Shown one piece after another: positions 11,786 to 23,900 of a stretch of DNA of 64,000 bases. Every line of letters begins with the position of its first letter. Within the stretch, counting starts at the first letter, position 1. Source of the stretch: Chrysogorgia sp. JL179-B06. Taxonomy: Eukaryota > Cnidaria > Anthozoa > Scleralcyonacea > Chrysogorgiidae. The stretch lies in assembly GCA_035772405.1 (NCBI GenBank), contig JAYKKM010000337.1, positions 1,755,001 to 1,819,000 of the forward strand, in the 5' to 3' direction. Below the pieces are notes generated by a model, which saw only the letters and a program-made list of their open reading frames with translations, was not told the DNA's origin and searched no databases. The translations under genes were made by a program, and so were the position numbers.

Positions 11786-11870
11786 GTTTACGATGCGCAT
11801 GCTGGCGCAATGCTCGACATGCTTAAGGGACATAAATCGACTGTGTACTGCGTCGATTACGCAAAAGATG
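11786..11870 (+). pseudogene. Orphan duplicate of IFT122 coding exon 3
   Basis: Exactly 85 nt, entering in phase 0 and leaving in phase 1, with a TTTAG acceptor and a GTAAGA donor. These are the same length and phases as IFT122 exon 3 (12301-12385). It encodes [20 protein letters not shown] and then YCVDYAKDG; exon 3 encodes [20 protein letters not shown] and then FCVDYAKDG. In the shared CVDYAKDG stretch most third positions differ without changing the amino acid. It lies 127 bp upstream of the IFT122 ATG. It cannot splice in frame to exon 2 (which needs phase 2) but could splice in frame to exon 4. It may be an alternative exon, a remnant of a 5' tandem duplication, or part of a partial paralogue. 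I labelled it pseudogene for want of a better type, and function is undecided. Confidence 0.7.
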
Positions 11871-11964
11871 GTAAGAGTTGACTATAGTACGAAAGCGCAA
11901 ATGTTTCGGTGAATGTCGATAATATTTCGGGTTACAAGCGGACTTTGCCGTAAACCGTCGTACC

Positions 11965-11976
11965 GTTCTCGACAAC
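11965..11976. promoter_or_regulatory. Possible X-box-like (RFX) site upstream of IFT122
   Basis: GTTCTCGACAAC lies 22 bp before the start codon. Each half fits the RFX X-box half-site patterns GYTNYY and RRNRAC, but the usual 1-3 bp spacer is absent. RFX factors control intraflagellar transport genes in animals, so the position is suggestive and the match is weak. Confidence 0.25.
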
Positions 11977-11997
11977 GTAGCAAAACATGAGATCATA

Positions 11998-14900
11998 ATG
12001 AGATCTATACCGACTTGGGTTGATAAAGTCCACAATAAAGACAAAACAGAGCAATGGTAAGACTTTTTCAAAGCCAAGGAAACCTTTCTCGGGTGTTTCC
12101 TAACTGTTTAAAACAATTCCCGTGTCTCTTGCATGATTTTACAGCATTTTCGACATCGCTTTCCGTCCGGATGGCTCGCAGATTATTGTGGCGTCGGGCG
12201 CAAATGTCTTGGTAAGAAGTCGTCTTTCCCAATGATCGGGATTGTTTTTCGATGCTTTTTCTTGACTGTGTTATTCATGAATGTCTTGGGAATGTCCTAG
12301 GTTTATGAGACCGCTGATGGAACTCTCGTTCAACCGCTAAAAGGCCATAAAGATAATGTGTTTTGCGTGGACTATGCGAAGGATGGTTGGTTTTTCATTC
12401 GAATATCTTTGTCTTAATTTTAAAATATTGCCGATGAATATGTTCACATATGAAAGTAGATCATTGCTTTTTTAAATCCTAAAGTAAATATCAATGGGTA
12501 AAGTTATTCGTTTATGAAACCATGTTTTTTGTGTCTACATGTAGTTGTTTACTGTCACGTTGGCAACCGATGTCTGAATATATTAACGAAGCATAAGTTG
12601 TAATATTCCATTATGTGACATATCTGCTGTGTTTCGTCTAGAATTGGGGATCTGTTTAATATAATAGAATATATGTTGACATGAGACATCTGCAAATGTG
12701 CCAGGCTGGGCATAATGAATGTCTCCCCATATAGATGTCTAACGAAGCTCATTGTGAGCTCCATATATATGTAGAACTCAGTGCTCTGGTATTACCTAAA
12801 CCATAACCGCATGGGTACGAGGCTGTACTACCTCCGCTTCGACTTTGACTTAAATAAGCCCACCACTTAATTTTGCAATTTTGCACAATATCACGACTGC
12901 CTTGGATTTCGAGGCAGCACTTCCCTTGCGATAGTAACTTCTAGTATAAAATGTGGTACAAAATGTGGAAATTATGAAAAATAGAAGTATTTTTTTGGTG
13001 TTTAAAGAATAAAAAGAAGTGTATATTATGCAGGACAATGCTGTTCAGGATTGTTTCAACAATATTGTTCAGCATAATGATTCCAACAATGGTTGCTCAC
13101 CATTATATTGTAACAGGAAAATCACTATTGATACAACAAACATGTTCATTAACAGGTTGTAACTGTAACTGTATTGCTGAACCATGCCTTAATAATAACA
13201 TTGATATCATGTGTTAATATATACACTGCTGTAGTGAATGTGGGAGAGCTTGGAGCAGACAGACGATACATCGACGATCATCAAGCTCATATATCCTCGA
13301 GTCCTGGACAGGAATCGAACCTGTAATCTGATTGCCAGTGAGATGCTCTAACCATTGAGCTACTGAGACTCAGAGGGAGAGTGAAGGTTACTGTACAATG
13401 ATGTACTGGTTGTAGTTAATGTATCGTCTGTCTACTCCAGGACCATATAAGGGAGATTGACAGATTGAAACTTGTGTAATGTTCAAGCCAATATAACTGA
13501 TGGAGTCCTTGTCTGTTACATTTAAGGCAAAAGATTTGCATCGGGTGGAGCTGATAAATGTGTCATAATATGGACCAATAAATTGGAGGGGATCCTCAAA
13601 TATACGTACGTTTTAAAGACATAGTGTGATTTGAAGTACCTTATTCATTAGGCTAATATAACTTATTAGGCTTAAATGCAACTACTCACATAAACAATTA
13701 TATTTAAAGTGACTATGTCACATTTGGAGATTTTACATATTCGTAATATTTGGGTCTTCCTGAGCAAAATCATAATATATCTTGTCAGCCAAAAAGTTCA
13801 TCTTCATGGACTGTTTTGCTGTTAAAGTTACCGGATGTACAAAAGAAAACTGGTTTGGAATGCCTCTTGTTACATCACATCCAGTAACTTTGACATCGAA
13901 AAACTCCATGAAGATGAAATTTTTGGCTGACAATATGTATATTATGATTTTGCTCAGGAAGACCCAAATATTACGAACATGTAAAATCTCCAAATGTGAG
14001 ATAGTCACTGTAGTATCAGCATATAAATTCTCCTAATTCATGTTTCCAAACATCAAAGATTTCTTATTGTAGTAGTTTGGAGAAATTGTTTTAAAAACAT
14101 GTCAGTTTATCTTTGGTGATCATTTCCTTTATTCTCATTACCTCTATACTTGGTTAACCATTGATATTATTAGGAGAAGTTAGATGTTGATCACTCCTGT
14201 GGCATAATAGCCTGCGGATACTGCCGCCTCACCTCACGTGCTCCTAAAAACGAGATGCGTGAGAGACTTGCACTTCTCAATTTTAGGAGCACGCCATGCA
14301 AGGTGGCTGTATCCGCAGGCTAGGGGTAATTATTAATTTAAGGGTTGGGAACCTGTTCTGCATCGGGAATCATTTCATTTTATTTCTTAGTCACAATGAT
14401 GCTATTCAGTGTTTGGCGTATAACCCAGTATCACATCAACTGGCGAGCTGTACAGCGAATGATTTTGGTATGAATTATGACATGTACCTTTTTGTACTTA
14501 TTTAGCTACAGTATTAAAATATATGGGCTTTTGCTCACACTGCCGTATGGAACTAAAACATCAATCTATACAGTATATAGATAATAGTATGTTGTTAGTT
14601 AAAGTGCCCCTAACCTCAATATTTTTTATTGTCTTATTTGGAAGAATTTCTAAAATGATAAAGTAACTTCTTTTGAAGATTTTCGTTTCTTCGCTTTCTT
14701 TTTGAGATATATCAGTTTGTTTGATATGCAAATGTATGGAATTTACGTCACACATGCATAACGACTTATTGGAGAAATGTGTGTATCTCTTTCATTCTCG
14801 AACGAAATCCTTTAAAATCGAGAAGTTTGGTGTTGTGGGAGAAACACGCACACGTGTTACTCACACTTTAGTGTTTTTATTTGATGAACGTGGAGATATA

Positions 14901-17900
14901 TAACATTCTCTGATAACTCATTATTGCATGTGTGACGTAAATTCCGTACATTTGCATATCAAACAAACTGATATATCTCAAAAAGAAAGCGAAGAAATGA
15001 AAATCTTCAAAAGAAGTTACTTTATCTTTTTAAAAGTTCTTTCAAATAAGACAACAAAAAATTTTGAGGTTAGGGGCACTTTAACTGTATATAATGAGCA
15101 AATAAATTATGTTTAAAGGTTTGTGGTCGCCAGAACAAAAGTCAGTTACAAAACACAAAGTATCAGCAAAAGTCACTTGCTGCAGGTAATATAGAGAATT
15201 TACAAACTATTTGTTTAGAAATAATTAGTTATTACCAACATACATATACTAATGTCATAAATTTCATTCATTCAGCTACAGTATATACTATATAGTAAAT
15301 TCTCAAGCTTTAACGCAAACTCAGAAAAAATGTTTCCGAGCCCCAGACGGGAATCGAACCCACAACCTTCATGATGTCTGGTTAGATGCTCTAGTAACCA
15401 TTGAGCTACAAGAACACAGATGACAGAGCAAAGGTTATGTTGTGTACTAGTTGGTATACAACATAGCATTCGCTCTCCATCTGAGTTCTGGTAGCTCAAT
15501 GGTTAGAGCATCAAACCGGAGATCAGAATGTTGCTGGTTTGATTCCCGTCTGGGGCTCAGAAACATTTTTCGGAGTTTGTGTTAAAGCTTGAGAAGTAAA
15601 CAATTTACTATATTATTATTGATCAGATAACCAAGCTAATTATATATTCATTCGTTCTAGTTGGACAAATGATGGTCAATACTTGGCACTGGGATTGTTT
15701 AATGGTACTGTTAGTATAAGAAGCAAGGTGAGACATTTCTTGTGTTATATATTATGTAGATACAGTATGAACAGGCAGACAAAAGGGCACAGGCCAGCAT
15801 GCAAGCAATCAGACAGACAGACAGATGGACAGACAGACAGGCTGACAGACTGACTGACTGACTGACTGACTGACAGACAGACAGACAGACATGACATGAC
15901 ATGACATGACATGACATGACATGACATGACATGACAATAGACATGACATGACATGATATAAACGGTTTTCTTATGAAAGTTGATATAACTTGGTGTTCAA
16001 CAGGCTGGGGTTTTTCATTGCTAGGTTGGAGAAGAGAAAGTGAAAATAGATCGCCCCACTAACCAGCCTGTCTGGTCCATTGCTTGGAATCCATCAAAGT
16101 GAGTGATTGCTACTCTACAGCACAGTATTTTACATTGTAATTTCATAGGGTGGTGAATGTGTTGTGGATGGCTTGCAGCTGTGGATGGCTTGCAGCTGTG
16201 GATGGCAAACTTCTTCCTAAGTCCTGAGTTCTTATTGTTTTTGTCGCCTGTTTTTTTAGAGATGAACCTTACGATGTGTTGGCCATTGGTGATTGGAACC
16301 AAACATTGTCGTTTTACCAACTCAGTGGAAAACAGGTGTCCAAGCTAAATGCTTGCTATTATAATTAAAAGAAATATCTTAATAAATAAGTAGTATGAAT
16401 AGTTCATAAAATGATTTGATGCACTCTATTGAGTTGTGGATGCATGCAGGAAGCACAAAGAGAGTGTAAGAGCTAGTTCCTCAAATGGAGCACACACGAC
16501 AGCAAATCAGAAGCATACATGTAGTTATATTCAATCTATGTTATCATCAATCTATGTATATGATTCCCGATGTTTCCCTTGTCTAATTCTTTGTTATTCT
16601 TTTTAGATTGGTAAAGATCGCCAGTTAGGGTTTGATCCATGTAGTGTTTCCTTCTTCTCTCAAGGCGAGTACTTAGTCATTGGTGGGTCAAACAAAGAGG
16701 TATCTGAGTTGATGTCATTGTTTTATAGCTAAACATATGATCCAGTAGACTTGCACAAGTCTTGCACATCCACACAGGGCAGAGGCGAGGGAGGAGTGAG
16801 AGACTTGTAAACCCTGTAGACATACGACTTTGAACGGAACATGTTACCGGCCTCATGGAACACATGGTCCTCCAGTCAGAAAAGTAACCTGTAATGCCCA
16901 TTCAAAGTCACACTGTTTGAAAGGTTTACAAGTCTCTCACTTCCACCCCACGTGGATGCATGTCTGTGTGTACCGATAAGTGAGATACTTTGGCAATCTA
17001 GATCCCTGTAGTTCCATCATCACACCACTTTTAGCTCAGCTAGCCAAAGGCAATGTACTAGCAGTAACAAAACATTTTTGCTACATTGTTGCATTGCATA
17101 ATGTTGCATTGCATAATGTTTCAAATTTCTGCCCGCACATTACAGTATGTTTTGCAACATTGTTGCACATATTACTTAACAACTCATTTTTGTGTATCGT
17201 GTCGTGATTCCAATTTCCATGTTGCAAGTTGCACCATCAACCTCAGTTGCTTTTCATGTTCTGTTTGACCTGCATTTTTCTAGTGTGCACTTTACACCAA
17301 GGAGGGGGTGAGATTGGGAACCATCGGAGAGCAACAAAGTTGGGTGTGGTCATGTCGCGTGAGACAAGGACAACACTTTGTGGTAAGCATAAAAAGTAAA
17401 CCTTAGTAGATGTTTCACTGTAATTACATTTTGTCATGGTACAGTAGAAATACGAATAATCCCCAAACATGGGTTAGCAGCTGTTTTATTTCATTTTTAT
17501 ATTTTAGGTCGTTGGATGTGAAGATGGCACGATAGCTTATTATCAGTTAATGTTTAGTACTGTGCATGGTCTATTTCAAGACAGGTAACTATGGAGCATA
17601 TATTTTTGGCGCGTTATTTTCGGAAGTTCACATTAGACCAGCCATATAGTTTTGACGTAGCGCATGTACGCATCGCGTGCCTATTTTTATAACATATCCT
17701 ATATTGGCCATACATTGACTTATTCAATTTTCTCTCGTTTGGTGTTTGGTTTTTTCCTTAGATATGCATACCGGGATAATATGACGGATGTTATTATACA
17801 ACATTTGATTACAGAAAGCAAAGGTATCGACAGATCAATGGTATATAGTTAAATAGTTAATAATTACATTGCAGCTTGTTGGAATCTTGCAAGGTTCACA

Positions 17901-20900
17901 ATTTGGGTACATGCCTGGAAATAGTTATTTTCGTGTACCTTCATGTCAGAATTACCAGCACAAATGAATTTGTACCGGACACACACAAAACATAGCGCAA
18001 TGTCTCCAAGCGTAGCGCAATGTCTCACAACTTAACGTAATGTCTCAAAACTTAGCGTAATGTCTTCAAACTTAGCGCAATGTCTCCAAACTTAGCGCAA
18101 TGTCTCCAAACTTAGCGCAATGTCTCCAAACTTAGCGCAATATCTCCAACCTTAGCGTAACGTCTCCAAACTTAGCGCAATTTCTCCAAACTTAGCGCAA
18201 TGTCTCCAAACTTAGCGCAATGTCTCCAAACTTAGCGCAATGTCTCCAAACTTAGCGCAATGTCTCCAAACTTAGCGCAATGTCTCCAAACTTAGCGCAA
18301 TGTCTCCAAACGTAGCGCAATGTCTCCAAACTTAGCGCAATGTCTCCAAACTTAGCGCAATGTCAAATAAATAATAGCGTAATTCTAATGTCTCTCAAGT
18401 CCAGTCAACAAAAAATATTTTACTTTCACAAAAAGTTTAGTCATAATGTTCGGACAAGATGAGCATCGGACAAAATGACAGACACAATTAATAGTGTAAC
18501 TATCAAATCTCTAGAAATGGGATATTTGTACCGGACAATGTCCGTGACCGGCCGACATGAATGCCTACTTTTGTGTCTGCACGTGTCTTGCTCGGCTGCT
18601 TGCCTCAGTTCACTTTGTGACAATAACAATTTATTATCATGTAAACATAATTGATATTATTGTACTGTTACACAACAAACTTCTCCATTTTATTTAATTC
18701 AGTGAGAATCAAATGCCGTGATCTTGTTAAAAAAATCGCAATTTACCGCAGTCGATTAGCCGTAAGTTTTCCAACTGTCTGTATTCTTTTGATTTAGTAG
18801 ATTTCATGGATGGAAAATTGATTTGCTGTGTTTCTAATTTCAATTGTATTCGTAAAATTTCTTCTGTGTCAAGGTTCAACTTCCTGATAAAATAATCGTG
18901 TATGAACTCGCCAGTGAGGACTCTACGGACATGCATTATCGAGTGAAGGTGAGGGCTAAACATCATCACTAATTTCCACAAATAAAAATCTTGTTATCCG
19001 CCATCTTGTTTTAATACCTTACCTAATTAACACGACGTCTGCTTGTGACGTAGCAGGATAAACATGATGAAACTTTCCTTTCTGGTACCTGAATTTATGT
19101 GGTATACTTTTAAAAGTATTGCAGTTCAATTGAGAAAGAAAAACATCCACAAAAATCAAGTTTTAGACGTATGTACGTGAAATTATGGCTGACTGAATTT
19201 TTCACTTTACCCTGCTTGTGACGTCACACTCATATCGAAAAATTATCGAAGATGGCGGATCATGGTGGAAAACAGGAATGTCTTTTGTCGAAATTAGTGA
19301 TGTTGTTTTGCACAAGAGTCGTTTTGTTTACTTGGATTACCCTGTGAAGGCAATTTACTGATCAGAAAGGCAAAAATAATTTTTATTGCCATATCCTTTT
19401 AAAGGGAAATAGCAATAACAATTTTCTTCGTCTCATTTGAAAGAAGATTTAAAATAATATATGAAGACCTTTTGAAATTTCCCCGTAACTTCCTTAATTT
19501 TTGAAATATCTGTGAACAAAAATATCTGCAATCCGCCATCTTGTTTTATAATTAGATCTAATTAAGTGACGTCAAAACCAGGGTAAACATTCTAAAAGTT
19601 GTAAGTAATTGCCCAAATATCAGTGGAATGCGTTCAAATAGATTGCTAGTTCACTTAAAAGTATACAACACCCAAAACAACTACGATTTAGCATCTATAA
19701 CGACTCGATAATTGCTGATATAAAAAACATTTCTACCCTGGTTGTGACGTCACGCATATCCAAGGATGGTTATGCATATCCAAGATGGCGGAATGTTCAA
19801 TGTTCTTTGTTAAAAAGAAGTGAAATATTTACAGAACCAAGAACGATATGGCAAATCTGTAAAAGGTCTTCATATATCATTTTAAAAGTTCTTTCAAATA
19901 AGATAAACTTAATTTTTATTGCCATTTCCCTTTAAGTGTAGTTGTAGTCACAGTGCAAAAAGGGTCATATCACATTGTCATTGATATGTGAACTTTTACT
20001 AAGTTTTCTTCTGTTTCTTGTTTCTCTTTTTAACGAAGGAAAAAATCGAAGAGACGTTTGACTGTAATTTACTCGTGGTTTGCACCAATAATATCATTCT
20101 TTGTCAGGTAAATGGCTGTGGTTGTCAATTCGTCTTTATTTATCTTTTCGTTTTTTCTCTCGTTTTCCCTTTTCCTCAACGACGTGACATAAGAAACAAC
20201 TCTGAAGTAAATGGTTTCAACCTAGGAGTATCATTAGTTGTGTGGAGTTGATCGTCCAGGTTGTTGTAGTCTTGAGAAAGACTATTGTTGGTGACTGACG
20301 TTTCGACACTCCGGCCCAAATACAAATGCAGTTCATATGAAAGATCTTACTGACTTTAGTTTATTTCCAAAGTTTCAGCATTCCTATCAATTTAGTTGAG
20401 AAGATATTGCTAGTTGAAGTTGAAAATTTTGACGCCATATTGGTTTTGAAAATATGACGTCATTGAGTGATTCTTTATCGTCAGTGGAGTTGTTTTGATG
20501 GCGATCACATAGTGATAGTTATTGTGAATGGTCTTTGGACGAAAATTAGTCGAAATAAACTATTTAGTTCATCATGCAGGAAAGTAGAGGAGCTTCTTAG
20601 GCATAATAAGAGATCACGTCACTCAGGACGTCATATTTGAGAAACAAAATGGCGTCGAAATTGGACAAACTCTCCAACTTCAACTAGCCACATCTTCTTA
20701 ACTAAATTGATAGAAATGCTGAAACTTTGGAAATAATCTAAAGTCAGTAAGATCTTTCATATGAACTACATTTGTATTTGGGCCGGAGTGTCCCTTTAAC
20801 GCATGACGCAACTCACACTAATTATGACACAAACAAACTATGACGTAATGAACCAGACGTATATATATATAGGCAAACCCTGACAAACACGCTTTACTTG

Positions 20901-23900
20901 ACTCTGAAGATGACCGCCGCTGAGGCCGTCGAAACGTCAGTCACCAACAACAGTCTTTCTCAAGACTACAACAACCTGGACGATCAACTTCACACAACCA
21001 AACAACTCTAAATTACCATTTAATTTTTTGTTGTTTTTTCTCTTCAGGAAAGACGTTTGCAGTGCCTGAGTTTTCGTGGCGAGAAAGAACGGTTTGTGAA
21101 TAGCATTCAGAATTATAATAATGAAATATAATGCACGAGGTATTAAAACACTGAGCAATCATGGGCGCTTTCTCGATATATGAACAAACCGAAATTCAAA
21201 CAATCGCTAATCCTAACCCTAAAACTGACTTGGGTTGATGTTATAATAATTTTAAATTTCGGTTGCTCATATATCGAGAAAGGGCCCAATCATGGCTGTA
21301 TACCGTGTCTTTATATGCGATAAAGAAACGCTTTCATGGGTGATCATTTCAGAATTACTTCGTCAATAATAAAAACTTATTAGTAAGTAAGTAAAGTCTT
21401 TATTAGGGTAGCACAAAATAGTTTTACAAAACTAATAAACCTGTGGCCCTCTAACTAGATAATAAATATTAGAATTTAAAATACAAGTTCATTGATATAC
21501 ACTAAAAATATACAAATAAGATAAAACTAAATAACAGATTAACAAAATTAAACTAAAAAATGATTTAAAAGCTGTTGTGTCGAGTCATTTTCCTCATTCG
21601 ACCACCTCTTACTAATTTACGTAAGTAAGAGCTGTCAGCTGTATGTTGTATACACTGGATTTAATGATGAGGATGTTGTAGTCCAAGTTTGACATGCAGC
21701 GTATGTTAGTCTACTCATGAACATCGAATCTAATATCTTCCTTCGTGTAGCCACAACTTCCTATAGAAGTTTTCCTGTTTATAGCTGAAAACGTCCTGGT
21801 CAAAAGTTCGTTGGTAGAAGTGTATTTGATTTGTAGTTTTAGTCCAACATCGGCTTAACCTCAATTAAAACGATAATGACATGGTTGTTTTTTTGCTTTA
21901 AACTGTGCGTTTCACTCTCTAATGAAGGGTCTTTGCCGTGCACCAAATTTTTGGAGTATTCAATTTGATTTTTGTACAATTCTGCCGCTATAGGCAATCC
22001 AGTACAAGAGGAAATCCGGTATAATTTAACTACTGGGGCCCACAAACAGTTATACCAGCTGTTGTGGTCTGGTGGTTACCACACATGTCTATGAGCTGGG
22101 AGACACAGGTTCAAATCCTGGGTTGGACCACCACAAATCAAATCAAATTTTATTCAGCTTCAAATTATAATAACAAGAATATAGACAAATCCGCAAATAG
22201 CTAAAGCTAATCGAGGCGGATAGTGTATAGATAATTATAAAATTAGATTGCTATTAGTTGAATACTAAATTATATAACCTGGAGATTAAAGAGAATAAAT
22301 CATTTTGTTACGTACAAGCTAGAAATAGTACTATATTTGAATGCAAAACGTGGTCCAAAAATACTATGGACCACCCTTTATACATGAGCAGATATTACCT
22401 CAGGGTCTTAAAATAATTGAGGGGAAAGTGCTGCCTTTGCAATAATATCAGCAAAAGGTAAGACTTTCGGGTCTTCTCGGATAACGACCTTAAATCGTAG
22501 GCCGTCGGAACCCCTATCAATTGGGCTTCTAGCCTGTTGGGGTATTCCGTTCACCTAAAAGAGTGATAAATCTGATAAACTAAACTAAACGAAATCATGA
22601 CTTCATTGATAAAATTACTTTCTTTTGCATTGTTTATACCTATAACTTCCGCTTTGTCTCCAATGTCACGCAGTTTGCGCTACTTTCGATATTGACTTGT
22701 TTTGAGCGACGAGTTACTCTTGTACACCTCAACACTCGATAAAGTGGATTCATTCACCCAAAGACCCCAGCGTCGAAGCTGCCTTACTGTTTCCGATACA
22801 GTCTTTGATCAGGTAAGAAAACCTATATCGATTCTTTTTTTTACTACTTGCCTGTACTTACCAGACCGTTAATTACAATCACTGTTTATGTCAACGGAAA
22901 TGCATGCTGCATGGATAGTGTTTATGTCATGAAAATCTAATACTCATGTTGGTGTACTGCCGAAATATTGTGCTGTAGCACGTTTCTTCCGAGTCCCTTC
23001 GGTAGTACCGATATAGTACACTAAACTTTTATAGTATTTGATGTAATATATCACATGACAAGGCGTTTATTATCGGTTAATTGAGACGATAGACACAGAC
23101 TACGTCATAGACATATCAAGGTTATTTTCTCGGGATTCAGAACAGAAATCCTAACCATAACCCAAATAAAAACTCTAGTCCTAACCCTGAAATAAAGGAA
23201 TACTAACCCTACTCCTAAACATTACAATTCAATGCAACGATATTCTGTGTCTGCTAGTGCTACCCGAGCAACCTTATTATCTGATTTGAAAACACCGAGA
23301 AGTGTGTTGCAAAACGAGGCGATAGCCAAGTTTTTTATCCACCTTCGAGGTGTTTTCCAATCAGATAATAAATGTCTTTCGAGTGTATGATATAGCTTCT
23401 CAAACGAACCATTATTTTAAGAGAAATTTGAGGGAAAAGTTGGCTTAATTTATGAACGTTTATTACCACATTTACTAACAACGTCTCGGTTGTGATTTTC
23501 CTTTGTGTTTTCCTCATGAATTATTAATGAGTTTGAGAACTACACTGCCTTATTTGCCTACGCAACACAACGCTTTTATAACACTCATTTGAGACTTTAA
23601 GTGGCACTACGATGAAAATTCATCCCCATCTTTTAGATTTTCTTTAGCATAGAATAGTATTTCAGGGTCGAAAGTGATCATCGATGTAAAAAAAAACTAA
23701 AAAATGGTATTTTGAAGTAAGTATTTTGAGCTTTGAAATCACTATTATTTAGGCCACCATTACTAAAAACGTGTTCCAAGTGAGCACGCAATTTCAAAAG
23801 GTAATATTTTTTATGACGTCAGATTCTCAATGCTAGGCCTGAATTTCAGTCGAGGTTACTTGTTTTCTTGTTTTCTTCGAGAAGTAGATGAAATGTTCAG

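Noticed and set aside
17985..18368. CRISPR-like regular repeats
   Set aside because: Units are directly adjacent with no unique spacers; eukaryotic minisatellite.
22056..22135. tRNA gene with GTTGTGGTCT start
   Set aside because: Four copies share the same non-tRNA body downstream, so it is a SINE promoter.
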